Counted from the stretch's first letter, positions 44,373-54,230 are shown. The stretch is DNA of 64,000 nucleotides from Polaromonas eurypsychrophila (GCF_014641715.1 NZ_BMIG01000005.1:186001-250000); one strand, 5' to 3'. The notes: a model not told the origin generated them from the sequence alone. Translations and numbers: made by a program.

Positions 44373-45776
44373 TCAGGCGCTATTCAAACGCTTCAAACGC
44401 GAAATCACCTTGGCCCTGTCCATCAGGGACAAAAGCGCATCCAGCGACGGGGTTTGCGTGCGCCCGGCCACCAGCACACGCACCGGCATCGCCAGTTGCG
44501 GCATCTTTAGGCCGGTCTCTGCCAGCACCTGCTTGATGACGGCGGCAATTGCCGGCTTGCTCCACTCGGCGCCCTGCAGCAACTCGGCCAGCCTGGCCAA
44601 CGCAGGATGAATCTCGACGGGCGCATGTGCCTGGATCTCTTCGGCGGCCACTGGCACTTCGTTGACCAGCACAGCCATCCACTCGGCCAACTCGACCAGC
44701 GTGCTGCAGCGGTCTTTGAGCAGCGCACAGGCCGCCACACGGCGCGGTACATCGAGACCGGCCAAAGTGCGCTCGTCAAGGAAGGGCACGACATGTTCGG
44801 CCAGCTTCTCGTCGGGCATAGCCTTGAGATGCTGGGCGTTCACCCAGCGCAGCTTGGCCTCGTCAAATTGCGCAGCGCTCTTGCCAAGGTGATCAAGGTT
44901 GAACCACTGCAGGAATTGTTCGCGGCTGAAAATTTCATCGTCGCCGTGGCTCCAACCCAGGCGCGCCAGGTAGTTGACCATGGCGTCGGGAAGGTAACCT
45001 TCTTTGGCGTACTGCGTGACGGCTTTGGCGCCGTTGCGTTTGCTCATCTTCTCGCCCTGCTCGTTGAGCACGGTCGGCAGGTGCGCATACACCGGCACGT
45101 CCTTGCCCAGCGCACGGAAGATGTTGATCTGACGTGGCGTGTTGTTGACGTGGTCGTCGCCGCGGATCACATGCGTGATGCCCATGTCCATGTCGTCGAC
45201 CACGACGCAGAAGTTGTAGGTCGGCGTGCCGTCGGGCCGCGCGATTACCAGGTCGTCGAGTTCGTCGTTGCTGATCTCGATGCGGCCCTTGACCTTGTCG
45301 TCCCAGACCACGGCGCCGCCCTGCGGGTTCTTGAAGCGCAACACTGGCAGCACACCTTCGGGCACGGAAGGCAAGGTCTTGCCGGGTTCGGGCCGCCAGG
45401 TGCCGTCATAACGCGGCTTCTGCTTGTTGGCCATCTGTTGCTCGCGGAGCGCATCGAGTTCAGCCACGCTCATGTAACAGGGATAGACCAGGCCGTCAGC
45501 CACCATTTGTGCGAGCACCGCCTTGTAACGCGCCATGCGCTGCATCTGGTAGACCGGGCCTTCGTCGTAGTCCAGTCCCAGCCAGCGCATGCCTTCGATG
45601 ATCACATCGACGGCTTCCTGCGATGAACGCTCGACATCGGTGTCCTCAATGCGCAGAATGAAGTCGCCGCCGGTGGAACGTGCAAACGCCCACGGGTACA
45701 GCGCCGAGCGGATGTTGCCGAGGTGGATGAAGCCGGTGGGGGAAGGGGCGAAGCGGGTGCGGGTTTTGAGGGTCAT
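44373..45776 (-). CDS. gltX: Glutamyl-tRNA synthetase
   Basis: A 467-residue class I synthetase that charges tRNA-Glu. It has the HIGH-like motif [18 protein letters not shown] near residue 9, [18 protein letters not shown], and the KMSKS-like loop [13 protein letters not shown] near residue 237. A C-terminal helical anticodon-binding domain follows. Its ATG overlaps the metZ stop. tRNA-Ala, tRNA-Glu and tRNA-Asp follow on the same strand 57 bp downstream. Confidence 0.96.
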   Translation of the reverse strand: MTLKTRTRFAPSPTGFIHLGNIRSALYPWAFARSTGGDFILRIEDTDVERSSQEAVDVIIEGMRWLGLDYDEGPVYQMQRMARYKAVLAQMVADGLVYPCYMSVAELDALREQQMANKQKPRYDGTWRPEPGKTLPSVPEGVLPVLRFKNPQGGAVVWDDKVKGRIEISNDELDDLVIARPDGTPTYNFCVVVDDMDMGITHVIRGDDHVNNTPRQINIFRALGKDVPVYAHLPTVLNEQGEKMSKRNGAKAVTQYAKEGYLPDAMVNYLARLGWSHGDDEIFSREQFLQWFNLDHLGKSAAQFDEAKLRWVNAQHLKAMPDEKLAEHVVPFLDERTLAGLDVPRRVAACALLKDRCSTLVELAEWMAVLVNEVPVAAEEIQAHAPVEIHPALARLAELLQGAEWSKPAIAAVIKQVLAETGLKMPQLAMPVRVLVAGRTQTPSLDALLSLMDRAKVISRLKRLNSA

Positions 45777-47002
45777 GCCAGGGTGTCCAGGCCACCAAGG
45801 CCACGAGAAAGGTCGGCCTTGATGTCGTCGATGTGGTCCAGCCCGACCGCCAGCCGGATCAGGCCCTGGCTGATGCCGGCGGCCTGGCGCTGCTCTTCGC
45901 TCAGGCGCCCGTGCGAGGTGGTGCCGGGGTGGCTGATGATGGTTTTGGTATCGCCCAAGTTGGTGGCGATGCTGATGACCTGCGTGCTGTCGATCACATG
46001 GAACGCGTTCTTGCGCGCTGTCGCGACGTCGTCGCCGCGCAGGTCGAAGGACAGCACCGCGCCGCCCAGACCGGACTGCTGGCGCATCGCCAGATCATGC
46101 TGCGGGTGCGACTCGAGGCCGGGGTAATAAACACGGGCCACCTGCGGCTGCTGCTCGAGCCACTTTGCCACAGCCAGCGCGTTGGCGGACTGCGCCTGCA
46201 TACGAATGCCCAGGGTTTCCAGCCCCTTGAGCACGACCCAGGCATTGAAGGGTGCCAGGGTCATGCCGGCGGTACGCACCACCGGGCCGAACACATCGAC
46301 GATCAGTTTTTTCGGGCCGCACAAGGCGCCGGCCATGACCCGGCCTTGGCCGTCCAGGTACTTGGTGCCCGAATGCATGACCAGGTCGGCGCCAAACTCG
46401 GTGGGCCGCTGCAGCGCCGGCGAACAAAAGCAGTTGTCCACGGCCAGCAGTGCACCGACACCATGCGCGAGGTCGGCCAGCGCGGCGATGTCGCACACTT
46501 CGGTCAGCGGATTGGTCGGCGTCTCGGCAAACAGTAGTTTGGTGGTCGGGCGCAGCGCGGCCTTCCATTCGGCCACGTCGGTTTGCGACACAAAGGTGGT
46601 CTCGACGCCGAACTTGCCGAACTCGCGGCCGATCAGCGCAATCGTCGAGCCGAACATGGAGCGTGAACACACCACATGGTCGCCAGCCTTGAGCAGGCCC
46701 ATACACATCATGAGAATGGCGCCCATGCCGGTGGACGCGCCTATCGCGGCCTCGGTGCCTTCCATGGCTGCAAGGCGGCGCTCAAAACTCGTGACCGTGG
46801 GATTCGAGGTGCGGCCGTAGGTGAAGCCCTCCTCGGTGCCAGAAAAACGCCGCGCCGAGGTCTCGGCATCAGGCTGCACAAAGCCACTGCTCAGGTACAA
46901 CGCCTCGGAGTTTTCGCCATGCTGGCTGCGATCCAGCGCGACGCGCACGGCCAGCGTGTCGCGATGCAAATTGTCAGGAAGTTTCCGCTCGCTCACGTTC
47001 AT
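45773..47002 (-). CDS. metZ: O-succinylhomoserine sulfhydrylase
   Basis: A 409-residue Cys/Met-metabolism PLP enzyme that makes homocysteine from O-succinylhomoserine and sulfide. The PLP lysine lies in [20 protein letters not shown] (near residue 208), with the YGRTSNPTV block near 63 and the C-terminal [13 protein letters not shown] motif. Placed directly behind purF, the standard betaproteobacterial order, which favours metZ over a generic cystathionine synthase. The ATG overlaps the purF stop (ATGA). Confidence 0.93.
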   Translation of the reverse strand: MNVSERKLPDNLHRDTLAVRVALDRSQHGENSEALYLSSGFVQPDAETSARRFSGTEEGFTYGRTSNPTVTSFERRLAAMEGTEAAIGASTGMGAILMMCMGLLKAGDHVVCSRSMFGSTIALIGREFGKFGVETTFVSQTDVAEWKAALRPTTKLLFAETPTNPLTEVCDIAALADLAHGVGALLAVDNCFCSPALQRPTEFGADLVMHSGTKYLDGQGRVMAGALCGPKKLIVDVFGPVVRTAGMTLAPFNAWVVLKGLETLGIRMQAQSANALAVAKWLEQQPQVARVYYPGLESHPQHDLAMRQQSGLGGAVLSFDLRGDDVATARKNAFHVIDSTQVISIATNLGDTKTIISHPGTTSHGRLSEEQRQAAGISQGLIRLAVGLDHIDDIKADLSRGLGGLDTLA

Positions 47003-48516
47003 GCCTCCTGCGGGTTGGGCAGGGCCAGGCGCGACACATCAACCTCGTTCTCTTCGCTGCTGTCAACGCGACCGGCGTTCATTTTGGCGATGCTTTCGGG
47101 CGTGATGTCCCCGGTGATGTAGACGCCGTCAAAGCAGGAAGCGTCGAAGCCGTCGAGGTTTTTATTGAGCGAGCCGATGGCGCGTTTCATGCCCTCCACG
47201 TCCTGGTAAATCAACGCGTCGCAGCCAATCGCCACGCGAATTTCCTCGACTGTGCGGTCATGCGCAACCAGTTCGTCGGCGGTCGGCATGTCGATGCCGT
47301 AGACATTGGGGTAACGCACCGGCGGCGCGGCGCTGGCCAGGTAGACTTTTTTGGCGCCGGCGTCTCGCGCCATCTGCACAATTTCGCGGCTGGTCGTGCC
47401 GCGCACGATGGAATCATCCACCAGCAGCACGTTGCGGCCCTTGAACTCGCTGGCAATCACATTGAGTTTTTGGCGCACGGATTTTTTGCGCACACCCTGG
47501 CCCGGCATGATGAAGGTGCGGCCGACATAACGGTTCTTCACAAAACCTTCGCGGTAGGGGATACCCAGCAAGTGCGCAAGCTGCGTGGCACTGGGTCGGC
47601 TGGACTCGGGGATCGGGATGATCACGTCGATCTCGTTGGGCGGCACGGTCGAGACCACGCGTTTGGCCAGCGTTTCGCCGAGGTTCAGCCGCGCCTGGTA
47701 GACCGAGATGCCGTCGAGCACCGAATCCGGCCGCGCGAGGTAGACAAATTCAAAGATACAGGGCTTGAGCTGGGCGTTGACAGCGCATTGCTCGGCGTGC
47801 ACCGTGCCTTCGAGGTCGACAAACACGGCTTCGCCGGGTGCGATGTCGCGCACAAACTGGTGCGAGGTGCCTTCGAGGGCGACCGACTCGCTGGCCACCA
47901 TCACGGTGTTGCCGCTGTCGTTCTGGCCGCGGCCCAGGCACAGCGGGCGGATGCCGAAGGGATCACGAAAGGCCAGCAGGCCGTGGCCGGCGACCAGCGC
48001 CACCACCGCGTAAGAACCCTTAACACGCTTGTGCACACCGCGCACCGCGGCGAACACGTCGGCGGGTGTCAGCGGCAGGCCGCGGGTGGTTTTTTCGAGC
48101 TCGTGCGCCAGCACGTTGAGCAGCACCTCGGAGTCGCTGTCGGTGTTGATGTGGCGGTGGTCGGTGGTGAACAGCTCGGCCTTGAGTTCAGCAGCGTTGG
48201 TCAGGTTGCCGTTGTGCGACAGCACCAGGCCAAACGGCGCATTCACGTAGAAAGGCTGGGCTTCGTCCTCACTGTAGGCATTGCCTGCGGTCGGGTAACG
48301 TACCTGACCCAGACCCACGGTGCCGGGCAGCGCGCGCATGTTGCGGGTACGAAACACGTCGCGCACCATGCCTTTGGCCTTGTGCATGAAAAACTTGCGG
48401 CCCTGCTGCGTGACGATGCCCGCGGCGTCCTGCCCGCGATGCTGCAGCAGCAGCAGGCCGTCATAAATCAGCTGGTTCACCGGGGCGTTGCTGACAACAC
48501 CGACTATTCCGCACAT
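46999..48516 (-). CDS. purF: Amidophosphoribosyltransferase
   Basis: A 505-residue enzyme that catalyses the first step of purine synthesis (PRPP plus glutamine to phosphoribosylamine). The N-terminal nucleophile is Cys2 in MCGIVGVVSNAPVN; the glutaminase half contains LGQVRYPTAGN, and the PRTase half contains NVLLVDDSIVRGTTSREIVQ near residue 365. Cotranscribed with cvpA upstream (separated by dispersed element copy C) and metZ and gltX downstream. Confidence 0.97.
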   Translation of the reverse strand: MCGIVGVVSNAPVNQLIYDGLLLLQHRGQDAAGIVTQQGRKFFMHKAKGMVRDVFRTRNMRALPGTVGLGQVRYPTAGNAYSEDEAQPFYVNAPFGLVLSHNGNLTNAAELKAELFTTDHRHINTDSDSEVLLNVLAHELEKTTRGLPLTPADVFAAVRGVHKRVKGSYAVVALVAGHGLLAFRDPFGIRPLCLGRGQNDSGNTVMVASESVALEGTSHQFVRDIAPGEAVFVDLEGTVHAEQCAVNAQLKPCIFEFVYLARPDSVLDGISVYQARLNLGETLAKRVVSTVPPNEIDVIIPIPESSRPSATQLAHLLGIPYREGFVKNRYVGRTFIMPGQGVRKKSVRQKLNVIASEFKGRNVLLVDDSIVRGTTSREIVQMARDAGAKKVYLASAAPPVRYPNVYGIDMPTADELVAHDRTVEEIRVAIGCDALIYQDVEGMKRAIGSLNKNLDGFDASCFDGVYITGDITPESIAKMNAGRVDSSEENEVDVSRLALPNPQEA

Positions 48517-48570
48517 ATGTATCTACTTTCGTTCATAAAATCGATCGACACGAAGTGCGCCGCGCAGGAC

Positions 48571-48653
48571 CGCCCCAAGCAAGCACAGCCCCGGAACCCG
48601 GTGCCAGGGGCAGCGCACCGGCGAAGGCGCACGCAGTGACAAGCGTCGGGGCC
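48571..48653 (-). repeat. Dispersed ~85-bp element, copy C (cvpA-purF intergene)
   Basis: On the minus strand it reads GGCCCCGACGCTTGTCACTG, then CGCTGCCCCTGGCACC, then TGCTTGCTTGGGGCGG, in the same order as copies B and D. It begins immediately after the cvpA stop codon and fills nearly all of the gap to purF. Confidence 0.75.
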
Positions 48654-48655
48654 CA

Positions 48656-49141
48656 TCAATCCAGGTACTTTCCGAACTGTTCGGGCAGCACCGGCTTGAG
48701 TCCCTTGAGTGCAACGGTCAGTACCTCGGCGCCACGCGACTCCTGCCACCACACGGCGCTTTTGAAGGCGGTCATGTTGATGACCACCGTCACCGCCAGC
48801 AGCAAAATCACGCCGCGCACCAGGCCGAAAGCTGCGCCTAGTGTGCGGTCCACCGGCCGCAGACCGATGGCGTCCACCAGCTTCTTTATCAACACCGCCA
48901 CCAGGCCCGCCGCAAACACGGCCCCAATAAAAACCAGCACAAAAGCCGCCGCATAACGCACCGGCTCCGAGGCGCTTTGCAAAGGCAGCAGCAGCGCCAC
49001 TTCGGGCGCAACCCACTGCGCCAGATAAAACGACAGTGCCCAACCCAGCACCGACAACACCTCGTACACCAGGCCGCGCCAGGCGCCTATCAGCAGCGAA
49101 AGCGCCAGCACCCCCAGAAAAGCCAGATCGACAACGGCCAC
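48656..49141 (-). CDS. cvpA: CvpA-family membrane protein
   Basis: A 161-residue inner-membrane protein with four helices: AVVDLAFLGVLALSLLIGAW at the start, then VLGWALSFYLAQWVAPEVAL, AAAFVLVFIGAVFAAGLVAV and LVRGVILLLAVTVVI. CvpA is linked to colicin V production, biofilm and envelope stress. Its place between the SPOR protein and purF matches the conserved operon. Confidence 0.92.
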   Translation of the reverse strand: MAVVDLAFLGVLALSLLIGAWRGLVYEVLSVLGWALSFYLAQWVAPEVALLLPLQSASEPVRYAAAFVLVFIGAVFAAGLVAVLIKKLVDAIGLRPVDRTLGAAFGLVRGVILLLAVTVVINMTAFKSAVWWQESRGAEVLTVALKGLKPVLPEQFGKYLD

Positions 49142-49154
49142 GGCGCGCTAGTAC

Positions 49155-49901
49155 TTATAAAGTCAGGATGGCCGCTGGCAAATCAAGCCCCTTGATCTTG
49201 CTGGCCGCCTTGTCGGCGTCCGCCCTGGTGGCAAACGGCCCGACCCGTACCCGGATGCGCTTGCCGTCCTTGGTATCGGCCACCTGGGTATAGGTTTTCA
49301 GCCCCGCCCTTTCGAGCTTCTGTCGCACTTCGCGCGCCTTGTCGTCATCGGCAAACGCACCCACCTGCACCACCAGCCGGCCTTCGGTCTCGGCGTTGGC
49401 CACCTTGGCGGCTGGCGCGGGCGCCACCGGCTTGCCTTCGAGCAAGGCCTTGGCACGCGCCGCCTCGTCACTGGTCGCAGCCGGCTTGGCGGCCACTTTG
49501 GGCTCTGGTTTTGCTTCTGTTTTAATAGCGCTCTGGACAGGCGGGACAAGGGCTGCAGGCTTTTCCGATACGATTTCTTCACGCGGCGCAAGGCTGGACG
49601 GCACCGCCACTTTTTCGCTGGCGGCGGCAGGCGCACTGGCTGCGACCTTGGGCGCGGGCGCCGGCATCACCAACGGCTTGACAGTATTTTTGCCGGGGAT
49701 TTCAATCGCGATGTCGACCGCCACAGGCCGCGGCTGGGTGTCGAACAACAGCGGGAAACCGACTACACCGATCAATACCAGCACCACGGCACCGATCAGT
49801 CGGTGCTTGGCGCGTTTGCGCATGGCCTCGACACTCTCGGCGGGACCGGCCGCCCCGGCAGCGGTGGTGGATGAGCCCCGGCGAAAGTTGAAAAACGGCA
49901 T
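49155..49901 (-). CDS. SPOR-domain cell-division protein (DedD-like)
   Basis: A 248-residue protein. It has a short cytoplasmic N-terminus, one transmembrane helix (about residues 33-52, IGAVVLVLIGVVGFPLLFD), a long Ala/Pro/Lys-rich periplasmic linker, and a C-terminal SPOR domain (LVVQVGAFADDDKAREVRQK near residue 173, then VRVGPFATRADADKA). SPOR domains bind denuded septal peptidoglycan. A short repeat-like stretch near 49520 is read within the linker. Confidence 0.88.
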   Translation of the reverse strand: MPFFNFRRGSSTTAAGAAGPAESVEAMRKRAKHRLIGAVVLVLIGVVGFPLLFDTQPRPVAVDIAIEIPGKNTVKPLVMPAPAPKVAASAPAAASEKVAVPSSLAPREEIVSEKPAALVPPVQSAIKTEAKPEPKVAAKPAATSDEAARAKALLEGKPVAPAPAAKVANAETEGRLVVQVGAFADDDKAREVRQKLERAGLKTYTQVADTKDGKRIRVRVGPFATRADADKAASKIKGLDLPAAILTL

Positions 49902-49918
49902 GTTGGTGGCGGTGTCCG

Positions 49919-51247
49919 TTAGGTATCGGTTGATGATGGCGCGGGACGCCCTGGCATGGCGTGCGGGGCAAAAAGACGGGGCAGACCCTCTTTCAACACA
50001 GCCCCCACCGTATAGAACGATCCGAACACCACAATTCTATCAGCGGGGTCTGCGGCGGCCACCGCCGCCTGCAGGGCCTGGACCGGGGTGGCGAACACCT
50101 GTGCGCTGGCGTCCGGGCGCCGGTTACCGGCCTGCCAGCGAGCCATCAAACCGGCACCGCTGGCCGCGCGCGGCGTCGGCAGATCGCTGAAATACCAGCG
50201 ATCCACCATGGGCCCGACACGCTGCAGCATGGCCGCCAGGTCCTTGTCGGCCATGGCGCCGAAAACCGCATGGGTGCAGGGGTAAAAACCCATGGCGTCG
50301 AGGTTTTCGGCCAGCGCCGCGACCGAGTGCGGGTTGTGCGCCACATCCAGCACCAGCGTCGGCTGGCCGGAGATGATCTGAAAGCGACCCGGCAGCTCGA
50401 CCATGCCCAGCCCATTGCGCACCGCCTGCGCCGTCACCGGCAGCCGGTCGCGCAGCGCCGTCAGGGCCGCCAGCACGCCGGCGGCGTTGACCAGCTGGTT
50501 GGCGCCACGCAAGGCCGGATAGGCCAGGCCGGCATACCTACGGCCGCGGCCAGCCCAGGCCCACTGCAGCTTGTCGCCGGAAAAATTGAAGTCACGGCCC
50601 AGCCGCCACAGGTCAGCGCCCACTTCGACAGCATGGTCCAGCACGCTTTGCGGCGGAACCGGGTCGCCGACCACCACCGGCTTGCCGGCGCGCATGATGC
50701 CGGCCTTCTCGAAGCCAATGGCTTCGCGGTCGACACCCAGCAGTTCGGTGTGGTCGATATCGATGCTGGTGATCAGGGCGCAGTCGGTATCGATGATGTT
50801 GACCGAATCGAGCCGCCCGCCCACACCGACCTCCAGGATCACAACGTCCAGCTTCGCCTCGGCCAGCAGGCTGAAGATGGCCAGCATGGTGAACTCGAAA
50901 TAGGTCAGCGAGGTGTTGCCACGCAGCGCCTCGACGCGTTCGAAGTGCGGCAGCAACGCTTGCCCCTGCACCATCTCGCCGCGGACCCGGCAGCGTTCCT
51001 CGAAATGCACCAGGTGCGGGGAGGTGTAGACCCCGGTTCGGTAACCGGCCTGCCCGAGGATGGCCTCAAGCATGGCGCAGCTCGATCCTTTGCCATTGGT
51101 GCCGGCCACGGTGATGACCGGGCAGTCAAAAGCCAGGCCCATCCCGTGGGCCACACCGCGAACCCGGTCCAGGCCGAGGTCAATTGCGGTGGGGTGCAGG
51201 CGCTCGCAGTAAGCGAGCCAGTCGTCCAGGGTAGTGAGCTTGTCCAT
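49919..51247 (-). CDS. folC: Bifunctional folylpolyglutamate synthase / dihydrofolate synthase
   Basis: A 442-residue Mur-ligase-fold enzyme that adds Glu to dihydropteroate and polyglutamylates folates. P-loop ITVAGTNGKGSSCAMLEAIL near residue 45, VVILEVGVGGRLDSVNIID near 145, and LVLDVAHNPHSVAALAENL near 300. It begins the visible folC-SPOR-cvpA-purF-metZ-gltX operon; accD, often upstream in this order, is not present in the window. Confidence 0.95.
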   Translation of the reverse strand: MDKLTTLDDWLAYCERLHPTAIDLGLDRVRGVAHGMGLAFDCPVITVAGTNGKGSSCAMLEAILGQAGYRTGVYTSPHLVHFEERCRVRGEMVQGQALLPHFERVEALRGNTSLTYFEFTMLAIFSLLAEAKLDVVILEVGVGGRLDSVNIIDTDCALITSIDIDHTELLGVDREAIGFEKAGIMRAGKPVVVGDPVPPQSVLDHAVEVGADLWRLGRDFNFSGDKLQWAWAGRGRRYAGLAYPALRGANQLVNAAGVLAALTALRDRLPVTAQAVRNGLGMVELPGRFQIISGQPTLVLDVAHNPHSVAALAENLDAMGFYPCTHAVFGAMADKDLAAMLQRVGPMVDRWYFSDLPTPRAASGAGLMARWQAGNRRPDASAQVFATPVQALQAAVAAADPADRIVVFGSFYTVGAVLKEGLPRLFAPHAMPGRPAPSSTDT

Positions 51248-51324
51248 AGAGGCACTATTGTCGCCGCTGGCGCCCCGGCACCGCCTCTGCGTCAGCCTGT
51301 AACTCTTGCCTCCACGACTTGTTT

Positions 51325-51353
51325 TGCTATTGAATTAATAGCTGCTTGCGCCC
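51325..51353. repeat. Short dispersed palindromic repeat, copy e
   Basis: GCTATTGAATTAATAGCTGC followed by TTGCGCCC, the best-preserved copy; GCTATT and AATAGC form an inverted repeat. It lies in the divergent region between folC and the ArsC/Spx-like gene. Confidence 0.7.
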
Positions 51354-51407
51354 GCTCGCCATGGGCTGAGGCCCGATTTGATACACAAATCATGCGAAAA
51401 TTGTCGC

Positions 51408-51755
51408 ATGATCACCGTTTACGGCATTTCCAACTGCGACACCGTCAAAAAGGCCCGCGCCTGGCTGGCTACCCAAGGTCTGGCCCATGAATTCCATGAT
51501 TTCAAGAAGCTGGGAATCCCGGCGGCAAGACTGCGAATCTGGGAACAGGCGGTCGGCTGGCACAAGCTGCTGAACCGCCAGGGCACCACCTGGCGCAAGC
51601 TGGACCCCGGCGAGCAGGCCAGCGCCACGGACGCCGCCGGCGCACTGACCGTGATGCAAGCCCACGCCAGTGTGATCAAACGTCCGGTGGTCGAGTGGCC
51701 GGGCGGGCAAATCACGGTGGGCTTCGAGCCGACAGCCTGGGGGGCGCTGGCCTGA
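51408..51755 (+). CDS. ArsC/Spx-like thioredoxin-fold protein (YffB type)
   Basis: A 115-residue protein of the ArsC/Spx/YffB family: YGISNCDTVKKARAWLATQG near residue 4 with a single active Cys, HDFKKLGIP, then KLLNRQGTTWRKLD and the cis-Pro-like IKRPVVEWPGGQITVGF. YffB-like members are thought to be glutathione-dependent reductases, but the substrate is unknown. The start at 51408 is preferred to an upstream TTG at 51378. Confidence 0.88.
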   Translation: MITVYGISNCDTVKKARAWLATQGLAHEFHDFKKLGIPAARLRIWEQAVGWHKLLNRQGTTWRKLDPGEQASATDAAGALTVMQAHASVIKRPVVEWPGGQITVGFEPTAWGALA

Positions 51756-51915
51756 GCATGTGGGGGGGGCCGAAGGGGTTTGTAAAACTGTCGGCCAGCT
51801 TTACAGTGATTTACCTGAACTTGTGTGCACCAAAAGCGCTCTGAATCATTAAACTGGAAGCTGTTTATTTGGCCCGCCTTCACGGCATTTCAGCGGGCTG
51901 AAAAGGATGTGAATC

Positions 51916-52707
51916 ATGAAAAAAATACTTTTGTTATCGACGGTTGCCGCAGCCTCCAGCCTGTTTGCCGTGAATGCGTCGGCCATGGATATCCTGGCAC
52001 GGGTGCTCTCCAGCACGCCGGTGGTGCAGCAGGTCGGCGTGCCGCAGCAGGTCTGCACCACGCAGCCCATGGTCACGCAGTCGCCGGGCTCCGGCGCCGG
52101 TGCGGTGATGGGCGCCTTGGCTGGTGGCGCCATGGGCAATGCCATCGGTGACGGTGGCGGCCGCGCACTGGCAACCATGATTGGCCTGGTGGGCGGCGCG
52201 ATGGTCGGCAACAACATCGAAGGCAACCGCACCCAGGTGCAAAACGTGCAGCAATGCGGCATCCAGACCAGTTATGAAAACCGCACCACACACTACAACG
52301 TGGTCTACGAATACGCCGACAAGCAGTACAACATCCAGATGCCCAGCGATCCCGGCCTGTATGTGCGCTTGCAGGTGACACCGGTCGGTGCCCTGCCCTC
52401 GCCACAGGCGTCGGTGCAGCGCGGTTACGCCCAACCCCAGCAGGCCCAGCCCATGTATGGACAGCCTGTGTATACCCAGCCGGTGTATTCACAGCCGGTG
52501 TATTCACAGCCGGTGTATTCACAGCCGGTGTATTCACAACCGGTGTATTCACAACCGGTTTACAGCCAGCCGGTGTATGTGCAGCAAGCACCGGTGGGGG
52601 CTTACCCCGGTTATTACTCGCGGCCTTATTACCCGCCGATTGGCCTGTCGCTTAATTTCGGCTACAGCCGTGGTGGGCACGGACATGGGCACCGCCACTG
52701 GCGTTAA
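51916..52707 (+). CDS. Glycine-zipper 2TM-domain envelope protein with QPVY repeats
   Basis: A 263-residue protein. Signal peptide MKKILLLSTVAAASSLFAVN (cleavage after NASA). A Rick_17kDa-type glycine zipper follows (GAVMGALAGGAMGNAIGDGG, then GLVGGAMVGNNIEG, about residues 57-100), a small beta region, then eight tandem QPVY(S/T) units (about 182-221), and a His/Gly-rich end (GYSRGGHGHGHRHWR). Glycine-zipper proteins insert in or contact the outer membrane. The His-rich tail could bind metal. A bidirectional terminator follows. Confidence 0.85.
   Translation: MKKILLLSTVAAASSLFAVNASAMDILARVLSSTPVVQQVGVPQQVCTTQPMVTQSPGSGAGAVMGALAGGAMGNAIGDGGGRALATMIGLVGGAMVGNNIEGNRTQVQNVQQCGIQTSYENRTTHYNVVYEYADKQYNIQMPSDPGLYVRLQVTPVGALPSPQASVQRGYAQPQQAQPMYGQPVYTQPVYSQPVYSQPVYSQPVYSQPVYSQPVYSQPVYVQQAPVGAYPGYYSRPYYPPIGLSLNFGYSRGGHGHGHRHWR
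52459..52578 (+). repeat. Tandem 15-bp repeat (8 units) coding QPVY(S/T)
   Basis: Eight consecutive 15-bp units of the form TCACAGCCGGTGTAT, five of them nearly identical. They keep the reading frame, so gain or loss of units by slippage would change repeat number without breaking the protein. Confidence 0.92.
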
Positions 52708-52724
52708 GCGCTGCGAACTCGCGT

Positions 52725-52757
52725 AAAAAAGGGCTGCATCCTGCAGCCCTTTTTTTG
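52725..52757. terminator. Bidirectional Rho-independent terminator
   Basis: AAAAAAGGGCTGCA-TCC-TGCAGCCCTTTTTTT: an 8-bp GC-rich stem with A- and T-tracts on both sides. It separates the convergent glycine-zipper gene and the anti-sigma factor gene. Confidence 0.92.
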
Positions 52758-52795
52758 TTAGCGGCGTCAACGGCGCCAGCCGCATGCCCGCGCTC

Positions 52796-53575
52796 TTAAA
52801 GCGTGGTCTGGAGCAGCGCGCCTTTGAACAGCACCGGCCCGCTGGGCCCGCTGCCCGCAGGAACGCCACCTTTGGGCTCCAGGCTGATGGCCAGCGCCGG
52901 CACCTTGTTCACAGCATCATTGCCGGCCGGCAGGCGCACCACCGCACCGTCTCCGAGCACGCCCAGCGACTTGGCACCGCCGCCCTGCGGCAGCGCCCAC
53001 AACTGAAGCGACTTGTCTGGCGCAGGGTGGAACTGGCCCACATGTTTGAGCTGCAACTGGCTGTGTTTGGGGTCGTACGTCACCAGCACCGAAGGCGCGG
53101 ACTTGTCGTCGGCCAGCACGGCCACGTACTGGATCTCGGGCGTGGCGGCCAGACGGGCGCTGAGTTCCTGCACCTGACCGTTCAGCGCCGTGTTCAGGTT
53201 CAGACCAGTCACCACCGCCACCACGGCAGCCATGGCGCCGGCGGCTGTGGCGCCACGCCACAAACCGAGGCTGGCCCACCAGCCACCGTCCGATACAGCG
53301 GCAGGTGCCCGCCGTGCGGCCAGCATGGCCCTGGACTCTTTTTCAGCGTTGACAAGATTTTCAATGCGCTTCCAGACCGCCGGACTGGGCGCGGTCTGCG
53401 GCTGCAGCTCGGCCACCGAAGCCATGCGGCCTTGCCAGATCAGCGCGGCGGCGCGCACCGGTGCATGGGTGCGCGCCAGCGCCTCAAAGCGGCGACGGGC
53501 ACCGCCGCGCAGCGTACCCAGCGCGTAGCTGGCCGCCAACTGCTCGACCAGCGAGGGGTTGCGCGTGATATTCAT
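52796..53575 (-). CDS. Anti-sigma-K factor, RskA family
   Basis: A 259-residue protein. The cytoplasmic N-terminus (about residues 1-85; EQLAASYALGTLRGGARRRF) is the sigma-binding region. One transmembrane helix (about 109-128, AAGAMAAVVAVVTGLNLNTA) is followed by the RskA C-terminal domain with QLWALPQGGGAKSLGVLG and ALAISLEPKGGVPAGSGPSG. It should hold the ECF sigma factor encoded 70 bp upstream at the membrane until a periplasmic signal releases it. Confidence 0.9.
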   Translation of the reverse strand: MNITRNPSLVEQLAASYALGTLRGGARRRFEALARTHAPVRAAALIWQGRMASVAELQPQTAPSPAVWKRIENLVNAEKESRAMLAARRAPAAVSDGGWWASLGLWRGATAAGAMAAVVAVVTGLNLNTALNGQVQELSARLAATPEIQYVAVLADDKSAPSVLVTYDPKHSQLQLKHVGQFHPAPDKSLQLWALPQGGGAKSLGVLGDGAVVRLPAGNDAVNKVPALAISLEPKGGVPAGSGPSGPVLFKGALLQTTL

Positions 53576-53645
53576 ACCTTACCTTCTTCCAGAAGTTTCC
53601 CGACACCATTGGCGGGAACAAACCCAATCAAATTCATGCGGTGAC

Positions 53646-54230
53646 TCATACAAACCGCGACATGCAGCCCCGCAATTGCTCCAGCCCGCGGCGAATCCAG
53701 GTCTTCACCGTGCCCAGCGGCAGCTTGAGCTGCTCGGCCAGTTCGCCGTGGCTCAGGTCCCGCATGTAGGCCAGACTCACCACCTCACGCTGCTTGTTGT
53801 CCAGCTGGCTCAGGCACTGGTGCAGCGCCCAGGCCTGCTCACTGGCCAGCGCCGTATCCATCGGATTCGGGGAATTGCCTTCCACCGTCTCGGCCATCAC
53901 ATCGTCCAGCTCCAGCGACGCATCGGCCCGTTCGGAGGTGCGACGACGCAGAAAATCCAGCCCCCGGCTGCGCACGATCAGGCACATCCAGGCCATGGGC
54001 GGCGACAGGCTGGCCTTGTAGTCGCCTGCAATACGCCAGATGTTGATGAATGCTTCCTGCAACACGTCCTCGGCCCAGCTTCGGTTGGTGACCACTCTCA
54101 CCGCCACGCCATAAAGCTTGGACGAGGTCAACTCGTAAAGCTCTCTGAGCGCCGATTCGTCGGTCTGGGCAACGCGATCAATGAGCGCGATCAATTGGGT
54201 ATCCGGGCTTTCTGCATTCATGGACGCCAT
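53646..54230 (-). CDS. ECF RNA polymerase sigma factor (SigK-like)
   Basis: A 194-residue sigma-70 family factor: region 2 (LYELTSSKLYGVAVRVVTNR, then WAEDVLQEAFINIWRIAGDY) and region 4 (LDNKQREVVSLAYMRDLSHG, ELAEQLKLPLGTVKTWIRRG). Paired with an RskA-type anti-sigma factor downstream on the same strand, as in SigK-RskA systems. The signal and regulon are not visible here. Confidence 0.93.
   Translation of the reverse strand: MASMNAESPDTQLIALIDRVAQTDESALRELYELTSSKLYGVAVRVVTNRSWAEDVLQEAFINIWRIAGDYKASLSPPMAWMCLIVRSRGLDFLRRRTSERADASLELDDVMAETVEGNSPNPMDTALASEQAWALHQCLSQLDNKQREVVSLAYMRDLSHGELAEQLKLPLGTVKTWIRRGLEQLRGCMSRFV

Noticed and set aside
44607..45626. A 339-residue open frame antisense to gltX (similar long antisense frames lie over purF, folC, waaA and the acyl-CoA dehydrogenase)
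   Set aside because: High third-position GC keeps antisense frames open; the proteins are His/Arg/Gln-rich with no recognisable motifs, while the opposite strand carries complete enzyme families.
52459..52578. Tandem repeats as a CRISPR array
   Set aside because: Units are 15 bp with no spacers and are translated in frame; no cas genes are present.
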